Counted from the stretch's first letter, positions 1-7,512 are shown. The stretch is 7,512 nucleotides of DNA from Burkholderiaceae bacterium (GCA_019752915.1 JAIELO010000228.1:1-7512); one strand, 5' to 3'. Numbers and translations are program-made. The notes: generated from the sequence alone by a model not told the origin.

Positions 1-57
1 GAACCTTGGACCCCCTGGTCCCAAACCAGGTGCGCTACCGGGCTGCGCCACACTCCG
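1..57 (-). tRNA. tRNA-Pro (anticodon UGG), 3' part cut off by window edge
   Basis: Read on the minus strand, position 57 begins the acceptor strand CGGAGTG. A D-arm with the usual GCGCAGCCCGGTAGCGC pattern follows, then an anticodon stem CCTGG/CCAGG (26-30 with 14-18) closing a seven-base loop at 19-25. The anticodon is TGG at 21-23, which decodes proline CCA and, by wobble, other CCN codons. The variable region and the start of the T-arm (GGTTC) are present; the rest of the T-arm and the 3' acceptor strand lie outside the window, so CCA encoding cannot be judged. It lies 72 bp downstream of glmM on the same strand and has its own promoter. Confidence 0.95.
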
Positions 58-65
58 AAGACAAC

Positions 66-94
66 ATTCTAACGCCTGGCCCCTGCTACGTCAA
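66..94 (-). promoter_or_regulatory. Sigma-70-type promoter of tRNA-Pro
   Basis: On the minus strand a TTGACG -35 box (89-94) and a TAGAAT -10 box (66-71) are separated by exactly 17 bp. The -10 box ends 8 nt before the first tRNA base, so transcription would begin at or just ahead of the mature 5' end, leaving little for RNase P to remove. Both hexamers match the consensus at five of six positions. A 6-bp inverted repeat (CCTGGC at 75-80, GCCAGG at 100-105) flanks the -35 box. Confidence 0.75.
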
Positions 95-129
95 TGCAAG
101 CCAGGAGATTTTCTTTCATTTTCGAAGCA

Positions 130-1479
130 TCAGGCTGCCAAAGCGCTGCTGACCTTGTCAGCGATACGGCGCGCCATGCTGTGTGCAGCTTCCTCGGAAC
201 GTGCTTCGACCATCACGCGGATCAGCGGTTCGGTTCCCGAAGCGCGGATCAGGACGCGTCCACTATCGCCCAGTTCACGCTCCACGGCGTCCTTCTCGGC
301 CACCATGGCGGCGTTCTTGGTCCAGTCGAAGCCGGCCGTCACGCGCACATTCACCAGCGCCTGCGGGAAGATCACCAGATCAGCGGTGCAAGCCTGCAGC
401 GATTTGCCGGCACGCTTGAGCGCCGACAGCACTTGCAGTGCCGAAATAATGCCGTCGCCAGTGGTGTGCTTGTCCAGACACAGCAGGTGACCCGAGCCTT
501 CACCGCCCAGCAGCCAGCCATTCTCCTTCATCACTTCCAGCACGTAGCGGTCGCCCACTTTGGCGCGGGCAAAACCGATGCCCTGCTCTTTCAGCGCCAC
601 TTCCACGGCCATATTGGTCATCAGCGTGCCAACCGCACCGGCCACCGGTCCAGTCGCCAGTCGATCCATCACCATCAGGTATAGCAGCTCGTCGCCGTTG
701 TAGAGACGGCCATTGGCATCGCACATGATCAGACGGTCAGCATCGCCATCGAGTGCGATGCCGAGGTCTGCGCCGTGGGCGCGCACGGCTTCCGCCATCG
801 CTTCCGGAGCGGTGGCACCATGCTTGAGGTTGATGTTGAAGCCATCCGGCTTATTGCCGATGGCGATGACTTCGGCGCCCAGTTCATGGAACACGTGCGG
901 TGCGATATTGTAGGCGGCGCCATGGGCGCAATCGACCACCAGCTTCATGCCACGCAGGTCCAGCTCGTTCGGGAAGGTACTCTTGCAGAATTCAATATAG
1001 CGGCCATGAGCGTCGTCAAGACGCTTGGCACGCCCCAGCTTTTCCGATGGCACGCAGGACATCGGCTCATCGAGCGCGGCTTCGATTTCCAGTTCTACCG
1101 CGTCCGGCAGCTTGGTGCCCTGATCGGAGAAGAATTTGATGCCGTTATCCTGGAACGGGTTGTGCGAGGCCGAAATCACCACCCCGGCGGCGAGGCGCAG
1201 AGCGCGCGTCAGATAGGCAATCGCCGGGGTCGGCATCGGGCCGGCCAGCATCACGTCCACGCCAGCGGCCGAGAAGCCGGCTTCCAGCGCGGCTTCCAGC
1301 ATGTAGCCGGAAATGCGGGTATCTTTACCAATCAGCACGGTCGGACGCGTGGATGCCCCGCGACCGGCGGCCAGCACTTTACCGGCGGCATAACCCAGAC
1401 GCATCACAAAGTCCGGAGTGATCGGGCTAACGCCCACCAGACCACGGATGCCATCGGTACCAAAATATTTACGGGACAT
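130..1479 (-). CDS. glmM: Phosphoglucosamine mutase GlmM
   Basis: GlmM converts glucosamine-6-phosphate to glucosamine-1-phosphate in the cytoplasm, the step before GlmU on the way to UDP-GlcNAc for peptidoglycan and lipopolysaccharide. The 449-residue product has the usual family length and starts [13 protein letters not shown], a hallmark N-terminus. Visible landmarks are the catalytic phosphoserine in SASHNP (Ser105), the magnesium loop DGDAD (244-248), the sugar-binding motif GGEGSGH (325-331) and the C-terminal phosphate-binding segment [11 protein letters not shown] (412-422). All four alpha-D-phosphohexomutase domains look intact. The start at 1477-1479 has a weak purine-rich AAGAAAG about 10 nt upstream. 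The folP stop lies only 18 bp upstream, so the two genes are very likely co-transcribed. No clear terminator follows the stop, so transcripts may run into tRNA-Pro. Confidence 0.97.
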   Translation of the reverse strand: MSRKYFGTDGIRGLVGVSPITPDFVMRLGYAAGKVLAAGRGASTRPTVLIGKDTRISGYMLEAALEAGFSAAGVDVMLAGPMPTPAIAYLTRALRLAAGVVISASHNPFQDNGIKFFSDQGTKLPDAVELEIEAALDEPMSCVPSEKLGRAKRLDDAHGRYIEFCKSTFPNELDLRGMKLVVDCAHGAAYNIAPHVFHELGAEVIAIGNKPDGFNINLKHGATAPEAMAEAVRAHGADLGIALDGDADRLIMCDANGRLYNGDELLYLMVMDRLATGPVAGAVGTLMTNMAVEVALKEQGIGFARAKVGDRYVLEVMKENGWLLGGEGSGHLLCLDKHTTGDGIISALQVLSALKRAGKSLQACTADLVIFPQALVNVRVTAGFDWTKNAAMVAEKDAVERELGDSGRVLIRASGTEPLIRVMVEARSEEAAHSMARRIADKVSSALAA

Positions 1480-1497
1480 TGCGATTTCACTTTCTTG

Positions 1498-2343
1498 TTA
1501 TCGGTTAATTCCGGACTGCCAGACTTTTAAAGCATCGACGGTTTCCGCCACATCATGCACCCGCACGATCACAGCGCCCTGCGCCACGGCTGCCAGCGCA
1601 CCGCCTAAGCTGCCAGCCATGCGCTGTTCGACCGGTTTGCCGGTCAGCGCACCCACCATGGATTTGCGCGACAGGCCAGCCAGCAGCGGCATATCCAGCT
1701 CGCGTATCAGGCGCGCTGTGGATCTTAATAAAACATAATTATGCTCTAAGGTCTTGCCAAAGCCAAAGCCCGGATCGATGCACAATCGACGCGGGTCAAT
1801 GCCGGCCGTCACCATGGTGTCGATGCGCTCACGCAGGAAGGCAATCACTTCACCCACCACATCGTCATAGCGGGGCGCCAGTTGCATCTGCTGCGGATCG
1901 TTCTGCATGTGCATGATGCAGAGCGCACAGTCACTATCGCGCACTGCCTCGATCGCGCCGGGCGCACGGAAGCCATTGATATCGTTGATCATATCCACGC
2001 CGGCAATGATGGCTTCGCGCATCACCTGCGGCTTGTAGGTATCCACCGAAAGCGCCGGCCCCTGATCGCGCAGCGCATACAACACCGGCATCACGCGCTG
2101 CAATTCCTGCTCGAGCGGCAGCGGCGCTGCGCCGGGACGGCTCGATTCGCCCCCCACATCGATGATGTCGACACCATCGAGTATCATCTGCTCGGCGTGG
2201 GCAATGGCAAACTCCAGCGAGTGATGTTGACCGCCATCGGAAAACGAATCGGGCGTAACGTTGAGAATACCCATCACACGGGCGCGCACATGCTCGCCCT
2301 GCAGGGGATAGTTGAACCGGCCAAACTGTAAAGTCGAACGCAT
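1498..2343 (-). CDS. folP: Dihydropteroate synthase FolP
   Basis: FolP condenses 6-hydroxymethyl-dihydropterin pyrophosphate with p-aminobenzoate to form dihydropteroate in folate synthesis; it is the target of sulfonamides. The 281-residue TIM-barrel protein shows the family signatures in order: GILNVTPDSFSDGG (25-38), DVGGESSRPG (62-71), SVDTYKP (99-105), MINDINGF (118-125), DPGFGFGK (190-197), GLSRKSMVG (223-231) and RVHDV (261-265). The pterin- and pABA-binding residues expected in these loops are present, and nothing resembles an acquired sul gene. No good Shine-Dalgarno sequence precedes the ATG at 2341-2343. A terminator lies just upstream (2364-2394), so expression must depend on read-through or on an unrecognised promoter. 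Codons for residues 199-209 are unusually AT-rich, with three TTA and one AGA, unlike the rest of the gene. In other proteobacteria folP is likewise paired with glmM. Confidence 0.97.
   Translation of the reverse strand: MRSTLQFGRFNYPLQGEHVRARVMGILNVTPDSFSDGGQHHSLEFAIAHAEQMILDGVDIIDVGGESSRPGAAPLPLEQELQRVMPVLYALRDQGPALSVDTYKPQVMREAIIAGVDMINDINGFRAPGAIEAVRDSDCALCIMHMQNDPQQMQLAPRYDDVVGEVIAFLRERIDTMVTAGIDPRRLCIDPGFGFGKTLEHNYVLLRSTARLIRELDMPLLAGLSRKSMVGALTGKPVEQRMAGSLGGALAAVAQGAVIVRVHDVAETVDALKVWQSGINR
1732..1760 (-). promoter_or_regulatory. Possible promoter inside folP, directed toward glmM
   Basis: On the minus strand TTGGCA (1755-1760, five of six matches to the -35 consensus) and TATGTT (1732-1737, four of six to the -10 consensus) are separated by 17 bp. 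They sit in a locally AT-rich patch of the folP coding sequence that uses rare TTA and AGA codons. A transcript from here would carry the last third of folP and all of glmM. This is pattern matching only, and such matches arise by chance. Confidence 0.25.
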
Positions 2344-2363
2344 GGATTACCGAAGATAGAAAT

Positions 2364-2394
2364 AAAAAAAGGGGCGAGGATTACTCCTCACCCC
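2364..2394 (-). terminator. Rho-independent terminator downstream of ftsH
   Basis: On the minus strand a 10-bp stem (GGGGTGAGGA with TCCTCGCCCC, positions 2385-2394 and 2371-2380, one G-U pair) closes a GTAA tetraloop and is followed directly by seven T residues (2370-2364). This is a textbook intrinsic terminator. It lies 43 bp after the ftsH stop, and its T tract ends only 20 nt before the folP ATG, leaving almost no room for a folP promoter downstream of it. Confidence 0.92.
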
Positions 2395-2437
2395 GCTAAT
2401 ACTTAATACGTGATCCTGCAGGTCTAGCCTGAAGCGA

Positions 2438-4321
<1,884 letters not shown>

Positions 4322-4326
4322 GAAAA

Positions 4327-4332
4327 CTCCTT
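4327..4332 (-). promoter_or_regulatory. Shine-Dalgarno site that fixes the ftsH GTG start
   Basis: On the minus strand a perfect AAGGAG lies 5 nt before the GTG at 4319-4321. It is the strongest ribosome-binding site in the window. It supports the non-ATG start over the longer frame beginning at 4384, whose first 21 residues look like translated leader with no similarity to FtsH. Confidence 0.85.
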
Positions 4333-4443
4333 GGATGCAGGGCGCATCTATAACCTTATGCTTGAACTCTGATTTTACCCGCAATAAACAGCCGCTGCCA
4401 GACGGCCATTCAGGGGTGCGCGCAGATTTCTCGCCTAAAACAC

Positions 4444-4473
4444 ATTATTTGACCAAAATACCGGTGCGATCAA
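4444..4473 (-). promoter_or_regulatory. Possible ftsH promoter in the rlmE–ftsH gap
   Basis: The 200-bp gap 4322-4521 holds no gene. On the minus strand it contains TTGATC (4468-4473, four of six -35 matches) and AATAAT (4444-4449, five of six -10 matches) with an 18-bp spacer. This would give a 5' leader of more than 100 nt. I could not find a convincing sigma-32 heat-shock promoter, although ftsH is heat-inducible in E. coli. Confidence 0.3.
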
Positions 4474-4521
4474 GTCGAAACTGATCTTCACTGTGGCTAT
4501 GTGCGGCCCGCTCGGCAAATA

Positions 4522-5223
4522 TCAAGGCCGCATTGGAGGGAAATCATCAGCTTCGTAAGGTTGCGAAGAAGGCATGCTTTCGATCGGGTTTTTCAGGCCA
4601 CGCCCCAGCAGGAAGATCTCCGACGACTTGTCGCGGCTGGCTTTCGGCTTCTTCTGGATCACGGTTTTGAATTCGGCGCGGAATTTCAGCACGATGTCAT
4701 TGAAACCCATGTCTTTAAAGCACTTCACCAGCAGCGAACCGCTCGGTTTCAGGTGCGCCTGCGAGAATTCGATGGCCAGATCGATCAGATGCTCCATGCG
4801 TGCTGCATCCGATGAGGCAATTCCCGACAGATTTGGCGCCATATCCGATAACACCAGATCGACTTTTTGACCTTGCAGCAGATTTTCCAGCTGCTGCAGC
4901 ACTTCCGGCTCGCGGAAATCGCCTTGAATGAAGTGAAAATCGGCAATCGGCTCCATCGGCAGCATATCTAAGCCGATCAGGGTGCCGTTGATGCCGCCGC
5001 CGTCCTTGCCGGCCAGCTTGCGACGCGTGTACTGGCCCCAGCTGCCCGGGGTACAGCCCAGATCGACGATGACCTGCCCCGGTTTGATCAGCTTCTCGTC
5101 CTCATCGATCTCCTTGAGCTTGAATGCGGCACGGGCCCGGAAGCCCTCTTTTTGCGCCAATTTCACATAAGGGTCGTTAATGTGGTCGTGAATCCAGTTT
5201 TTGTTTAATTTGTTCTTTGCCAT
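4522..5223 (-). CDS. rlmE: 23S rRNA (uridine-2'-O)-methyltransferase RlmE (RrmJ/FtsJ)
   Basis: RlmE methylates the 2'-OH of U2552 (E. coli numbering) in the A loop of 23S rRNA during late 50S assembly, using S-adenosylmethionine. The 233-residue Rossmann-fold protein shows the SAM-binding motif [12 protein letters not shown] (53-64), GLDMLPM (84-90) and SDMAPN (126-131). The catalytic K-D-K-E tetrad of the family maps to Lys35, Asp127, Lys167 and Glu202. It is about 25 residues longer than the E. coli protein, mainly through a Pro/Asp-rich tail after residue 210 with no recognisable motif. The start [10 protein letters not shown] at 5221-5223 fits the family; only a weak AAAGG about 15 nt upstream serves as ribosome-binding site. 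It diverges from yhbY, another ribosome-assembly gene, and precedes ftsH as in E. coli. Confidence 0.96.
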   Translation of the reverse strand: MAKNKLNKNWIHDHINDPYVKLAQKEGFRARAAFKLKEIDEDEKLIKPGQVIVDLGCTPGSWGQYTRRKLAGKDGGGINGTLIGLDMLPMEPIADFHFIQGDFREPEVLQQLENLLQGQKVDLVLSDMAPNLSGIASSDAARMEHLIDLAIEFSQAHLKPSGSLLVKCFKDMGFNDIVLKFRAEFKTVIQKKPKASRDKSSEIFLLGRGLKNPIESMPSSQPYEADDFPPMRP

Positions 5224-5267
5224 TCGCGTAGAATACTGCCTTTAAGGGAACTACTAAAAAATATATT
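5224..5267. promoter_or_regulatory. Divergent yhbY / rlmE promoter region
   Basis: Only 44 bp separate the two start codons, so the promoters must overlap each other or reach into the coding regions. For yhbY, TAGAAT at 5229-5234 is a good -10 box, though the best -35 candidate (TTTAAT, 5204-5209) has a long 19-bp spacer. For rlmE, the AT-rich block at 5254-5267 offers TATATT (complement of 5260-5265) as a -10 box without a convincing -35. No strong Shine-Dalgarno is spaced properly for either gene. The region clearly must drive both genes; the exact boxes are uncertain. Confidence 0.45.
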
Positions 5268-5732
5268 ATGCAAAAACTTACACCCGTTGAGCGCAGCGCG
5301 CTGCGCGCTGAAGCGCATGGTCTGAAGCCTATCGTCCTGATCGGCGAAGCGGGATTAACCGCCAACGTCATCAAGGAAATCTCGCTGGGCCTCGACTCCC
5401 ATGGTCTGATCAAGGTCCGCGTGTTCGGCGACGACCGCGAAGCCCGTATTGCCATGTACGAAAGCATCTGCGAACAGCTCGACGCTGCTCCAGTGCAACA
5501 CATCGGCAAACTGCTGGTACTGTACCGTCCAAAGAAAGAAGCGGTCAGCGAGCGCAGCAGCACGTCCGGTAAAGGCTTGCGCGAAGTAACCATCGTCAAA
5601 CCTAGCCCGAGCGGTACGAAACGTCCATCCGTGACCAAAGTGCTGCTGAAAGGCAACGAACGCGTCACCCAGGGCGGCAACATCAAACGCGCCAAACCGC
5701 GCCAGAAGTCGACCAAGAAGAGTCTGGGCTAA
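5268..5732 (+). CDS. yhbY: YhbY-family ribosome assembly RNA-binding protein (CRM domain)
   Basis: YhbY is a small CRM-domain RNA-binding protein associated with pre-50S ribosomal particles. Residues 1-90 form the CRM domain: LKPIVLIGEAGLT carries the GxxG RNA-binding loop (GEAG, 26-29), followed by GLIKVRV and VQHIGKLLVLYRP (76-88). The E. coli protein is 97 residues; this one is 154, with an extra tail from about residue 90 that is rich in Lys, Arg, Ser and Thr and low in complexity, probably disordered and RNA-binding. The ATG at 5268-5270 gives the family N-terminus; an in-frame stop at 5229-5231 leaves no other ATG upstream. The nearest Shine-Dalgarno-like AAGGGA is about 18 nt away, which is unusually far. 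It is transcribed away from rlmE and ends at a strong hairpin. Confidence 0.95.
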   Translation: MQKLTPVERSALRAEAHGLKPIVLIGEAGLTANVIKEISLGLDSHGLIKVRVFGDDREARIAMYESICEQLDAAPVQHIGKLLVLYRPKKEAVSERSSTSGKGLREVTIVKPSPSGTKRPSVTKVLLKGNERVTQGGNIKRAKPRQKSTKKSLG

Positions 5733-5771
5733 GCCCGCTCGGAAGTGAAAACGGGCTGAGCCCACGTTTTT
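5726..5771 (+). repeat. Paired GGGCTRAGCCC palindromes after yhbY, with a T tract
   Basis: GGGCTAAGCCC (5726-5736), overlapping the yhbY stop codon, and GGGCTGAGCCC (5753-5763) differ by one base and begin 27 bp apart. Arms from different copies can also pair (AGCCCG 5732-5737 with CGGGCT 5752-5757) across a 14-nt loop. A five-T run follows at 5767-5771. The arrangement could be a weak first terminator or a processing or stability element ahead of the stronger hairpin at 5781-5832. Confidence 0.4.
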
Positions 5772-5780
5772 GCTGGAATT

Positions 5781-5832
5781 CGGGGTCCGCGCCAGAGATT
5801 ACTCCAATCTCCGGCATGGGCCCCGCTTTTTT
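5781..5832 (+). terminator. Long rho-independent terminator of yhbY
   Basis: A long imperfect hairpin is followed by six T residues (5827-5832). The base pairs CGGGGTCC (5781-5788) with GGGCCCCG (5818-5825), then come a 2x2 internal loop, GCC with GGC, one mismatch, and a 6-bp top stem GAGATT/AATCTC around a 5-nt loop (5801-5805). The T tract is on the plus side only, so it terminates yhbY; on the minus strand no T run follows, though the hairpin might still protect the 3' end of the converging greA operon mRNA. Confidence 0.88.
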
Positions 5833-5856
5833 ACGTCTGTTTTTGACGACTGGTGT

Positions 5857-6339
5857 TTACTGCTTCACCACCAGCCAGGCCGCTAGCAGGCTTTGCACCA
5901 GATAGAGACTGCTGGAAATGCCGTGCAGTACACCGAATTCATTGTGTGCCGCGCGCTCCATCACACCGGCCGGACCGGCAGCGGCACGCAAGGCGGCCAT
6001 CATCGGTTGCAGACCGAAATGCATGATCAAGGTGCAACTGAGCATAATCGCAACGATGGCTAGCAGTATGCGGCGGGTACGGGCCGCAGAATTGGCTGCC
6101 GAACCGGCGAAAATCCCGCCCGTTTCAGCGCCCCGCCCCACCCACAGCAAAGCCAGCATCGCTAGCGCGCAGCCGATCGATAGCCAGGCCTGATGCGCAA
6201 ACAGACTGGCGGCAATATTGCCGGCCAGCACGCGATCACTGAGCGTGGCAAACAGTGTGGGAGCGGCCAGATAGCCGACCGTCCAGATACTGCCAGCCCA
6301 CAGCGTGGCAATCAGCAGTCTTGTACGTGCGAGCAACAT
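5857..6339 (-). CDS. DUF4149-type integral membrane protein of unknown function
   Basis: The 160-residue product is strongly hydrophobic with four likely transmembrane helices, at about 5-25, 50-67, 90-110 and 139-157. The first contains the motif LWAGSIWTVGYLAAPTLF, with small residues and a Pro. The last two regions carry conserved-looking MHFGLQP and EFGVLHGISSSLYL segments. These fit the DUF4149 family (TMEM205-like), which is commonly found beside greA in betaproteobacteria; this family call is from memory. No enzymatic or transport role is known to me. Its ATG (6337-6339) overlaps the greA TGA by one base, which suggests translational coupling, and no strong ribosome-binding site is seen. 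No intrinsic terminator with a T tract follows on its strand. Confidence 0.82.
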   Translation of the reverse strand: MLLARTRLLIATLWAGSIWTVGYLAAPTLFATLSDRVLAGNIAASLFAHQAWLSIGCALAMLALLWVGRGAETGGIFAGSAANSAARTRRILLAIVAIMLSCTLIMHFGLQPMMAALRAAAGPAGVMERAAHNEFGVLHGISSSLYLVQSLLAAWLVVKQ

Positions 6340-6815
6340 CAGACGTAACGCACTTCCAGAATTTCGTATTCGCGCGGGCCGGACGGCGCCTGCACTTCCA
6401 CCACGTCACCGGCCGATTTGCCGATCAGGGCACGGGCGATGGGCGAGGTTACCGAAACTTTGCTCAGCTTCAGGTCAGCTTCATCCATACCGACGATCTG
6501 GTAGGTCACTTTGGCGCCCGATTCCAGATCTTCCAGATCCACGGTCGAAGCGAACACCACGCGGCCTTCGGCATCAAGGGTGGTCGGATCGATGATCTGC
6601 GCCGCGCTCAGTTTGCCTTCCAGTTCCGCGATACGGCCTTCGACGAAGGCCTGACGTTCCTTGGCAGCATCGTATTCAGCATTTTCCGACAGATCGCCAT
6701 GGGAACGTGCTTCCGCAATCGCGTCAATCACGATGCGACGTTCTTTGTGCTTCAACTGGTGCAACTCTTCTTTCAGAAGTTCTGCGCCGAACTTGGTAAG
6801 TGGAACTGAAGTCAT
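6339..6815 (-). CDS. greA: Transcription elongation factor GreA
   Basis: GreA enters the secondary channel of RNA polymerase and stimulates cleavage of backtracked RNA, rescuing stalled complexes. The 158-residue product equals the E. coli length. The N-terminal coiled coil (about 8-75) carries the tip motif GDLSENAEY (40-48) with the key acidic residues Asp41 and Glu44. The C-terminal FKBP-like domain includes [14 protein letters not shown] (124-137) and the end [13 protein letters not shown] longer frame opens at 6908, but its extra 31 residues come from a hairpin-containing leader and match nothing in GreA; the ATG at 6813-6815 gives the normal N-terminus [14 protein letters not shown]. 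Only a weak ACAGAG precedes it. carB lies 111 bp upstream and the DUF4149 gene overlaps its stop. Confidence 0.97.
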   Translation of the reverse strand: MTSVPLTKFGAELLKEELHQLKHKERRIVIDAIAEARSHGDLSENAEYDAAKERQAFVEGRIAELEGKLSAAQIIDPTTLDAEGRVVFASTVDLEDLESGAKVTYQIVGMDEADLKLSKVSVTSPIARALIGKSAGDVVEVQAPSGPREYEILEVRYV

Positions 6816-6842
6816 CTTATATTTACTCTGTTGTAACAATGG

Positions 6843-6887
6843 AAAACCACAGAGGCCGCGCCTGGCTGCTGCGCGAGCTCTGTGGTT
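6843..6887 (-). terminator. Hairpin between carB and greA, probable terminator or attenuator
   Basis: Arms AACCACAGAG (6845-6854) and CTCTGTGGTT (6878-6887) form a perfect 10-bp stem. Above a 2x2 internal loop, CGCGC (6857-6861) pairs with GCGCG (6871-6875). On the minus strand the stem runs into a short run of four Ts (6846-6843), two of them inside the stem. The T tract is short, so termination may be partial. It ends 27 nt before the greA start, in the greA leader. Confidence 0.6.
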
Positions 6888-6902
6888 AGAAAGTCCGCTC
6901 TC

Positions 6903-6918
6903 CGTCACCGCAGTGACG
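6903..6918 (-). other. Small hairpin just after the carB stop
   Basis: CGTCAC (6903-6908) and GTGACG (6913-6918) form a perfect 6-bp stem around a 4-nt loop, 8 nt after the carB stop codon on the minus strand. No T run follows, so it is not a terminator by itself; it may protect the carB mRNA end, or may be chance. Confidence 0.3.
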
Positions 6919-6926
6919 AAAGCAGC

Positions 6927-7512
6927 TTAGTGTAAGGTTTTATGCAGCCCTTGTAAATCGTACACTTGCAACTGCTCAATGTGACGGATACCTTCCACCG
7001 CCGCTTCGGCGCCGGCAATGGTGGTATAGGTGGTCACACGCGAGGCCAGCGACGAGGTACGGATCTGGCGCGAGTCGGTAATGGCACTGCGTTTTTCTTC
7101 CACAGTGTTGATCACGAGCACGATTTCGTGGTTCTTGATCATGTCGACCACGTGTGGACGACCTTCCACTACCTTGTTGACGGGCGTGACAGGAATCCCG
7201 GCAGCGGCGATCACGGCAGCCGTACCCTTGGTGGCGACCAGCGTGAAACCGATCTCGACCAGATCACGCGCCACTTTCACGGCGCGTGGCTTGTCCGACG
7301 ATTTTACCGACAGGAACACCTTGCCCGACTTCGGCAGTTTGATGCCGGCGCCCAGCTGCGATTTCACGAAGGCTTCGCCGAAGGTTTTGCCCACGCCCAT
7401 CACTTCACCGGTCGATTTCATTTCAGGGCCGAGGATGGTGTCCACGCCCGGGAATTTCACAAACGGGAACACGGCTTCCTTGACGCTGAAGTAAGGCGGT
7501 ACCACTTCCTCG
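6927..7512 (-). CDS. carB: Carbamoyl-phosphate synthase large subunit CarB, C-terminal part only
   Basis: CarB, with CarA, makes carbamoyl phosphate from bicarbonate, glutamine ammonia and two ATP for pyrimidines and arginine. Only the last roughly 195 of about 1,070 residues are in the window; the gene continues beyond 7512, so the apparent GTG at 7503-7505 is not a start. The fragment covers the end of the second ATP-grasp half (PPYFSVKEAVFPFVKFPGVD, then LGPEMKSTGEVMGVG) and the whole C-terminal allosteric MGS-like domain (SGKVFLSVKSSDK onward), with the conserved stretch RSAITDSRQIRTSSLASRV. In E. coli this domain binds the effectors UMP, IMP and ornithine. The coding sequence ends in HKTLH and TAA (6927-6929). 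A hairpin follows before greA. Confidence 0.96.
   Translation of the reverse strand, partial: EEVVPPYFSVKEAVFPFVKFPGVDTILGPEMKSTGEVMGVGKTFGEAFVKSQLGAGIKLPKSGKVFLSVKSSDKPRAVKVARDLVEIGFTLVATKGTAAVIAAAGIPVTPVNKVVEGRPHVVDMIKNHEIVLVINTVEEKRSAITDSRQIRTSSLASRVTTYTTIAGAEAAVEGIRHIEQLQVYDLQGLHKTLH

Noticed and set aside
775..1530. A 251-codon plus-strand frame antisense to glmM, and a similar one at 94-684
   Set aside because: Both are in codon register with glmM and are explained by the same codon avoidance; the products are His/Gln/Arg-rich and match no family I know.
1882..2331. A 149-codon plus-strand frame antisense to folP
   Set aside because: It is in register with folP codons, has no ribosome-binding site or domain, and ends where folP turns to TTA codons or other stop complements.
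1498..2343. Possibility that folP is an acquired sulfonamide-resistance (sul) gene
   Set aside because: It sits in the conserved chromosomal context beside glmM, has the normal FolP motifs, and no integron, transposon or resistance neighbours are present.
5177..5716. Minus-strand frame of 179 codons across yhbY, and another at 5355-5765
   Set aside because: yhbY on the plus strand has a clear CRM domain; these frames are composition shadows without family features.
6816..6908. A 31-residue N-terminal extension of GreA
   Set aside because: The extra codons run through the leader hairpin, lack GreA similarity, and the internal ATG gives the standard 158-residue protein.

Overview
This window is a block of conserved housekeeping genes from a bacterial chromosome. 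Gene content and order (carB–greA–DUF4149 gene, then yhbY diverging from rlmE–ftsH–folP–glmM) together with the protein sequences point to a betaproteobacterium. Burkholderiales, possibly Oxalobacteraceae, is the best guess, but that finer placement is inference. Coding regions are moderately GC-rich and strongly avoid TTA, CTA and TCA codons. I see no phage, transposon, CRISPR, toxin–antitoxin or defence genes, and no sign of a new system.

Layout from left to right. Positions 1-57 hold the 5' part of a minus-strand tRNA-Pro(UGG) with its own good sigma-70 promoter. Positions 130-5223 hold a minus-strand cluster, read from high to low coordinates: rlmE (23S rRNA 2'-O-methyltransferase), ftsH (membrane AAA+ protease), folP (dihydropteroate synthase) and glmM (phosphoglucosamine mutase). 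A strong intrinsic terminator separates ftsH from folP, so the cluster is probably at least two transcription units. yhbY (ribosome-assembly RNA-binding protein, plus strand) diverges from rlmE across a 44-bp gap and ends in a long terminator hairpin. Converging on it from the right are greA and a four-helix membrane protein of the DUF4149 type, joined by a one-base stop/start overlap. Upstream of greA lies the 3' end of carB, cut by the window edge, with two hairpins between them.

The genes cover basic cell growth: ribosome maturation (RlmE, YhbY), transcript elongation (GreA), membrane protein quality control (FtsH), folate (FolP), cell-wall precursor supply (GlmM), pyrimidine and arginine precursor supply (CarB) and translation (tRNA-Pro). 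In E. coli, FtsH degrades LpxC and so balances lipid A synthesis, while GlmM feeds UDP-GlcNAc to both peptidoglycan and lipid A; their proximity fits an envelope-growth theme, though that is known biology and not something shown here. No gap between genes exceeds 300 bases; the largest is the 200-bp ftsH leader. The observations worth following are regulatory: terminator placement, hairpins, a possible promoter hidden in folP, and the YhbY tail.
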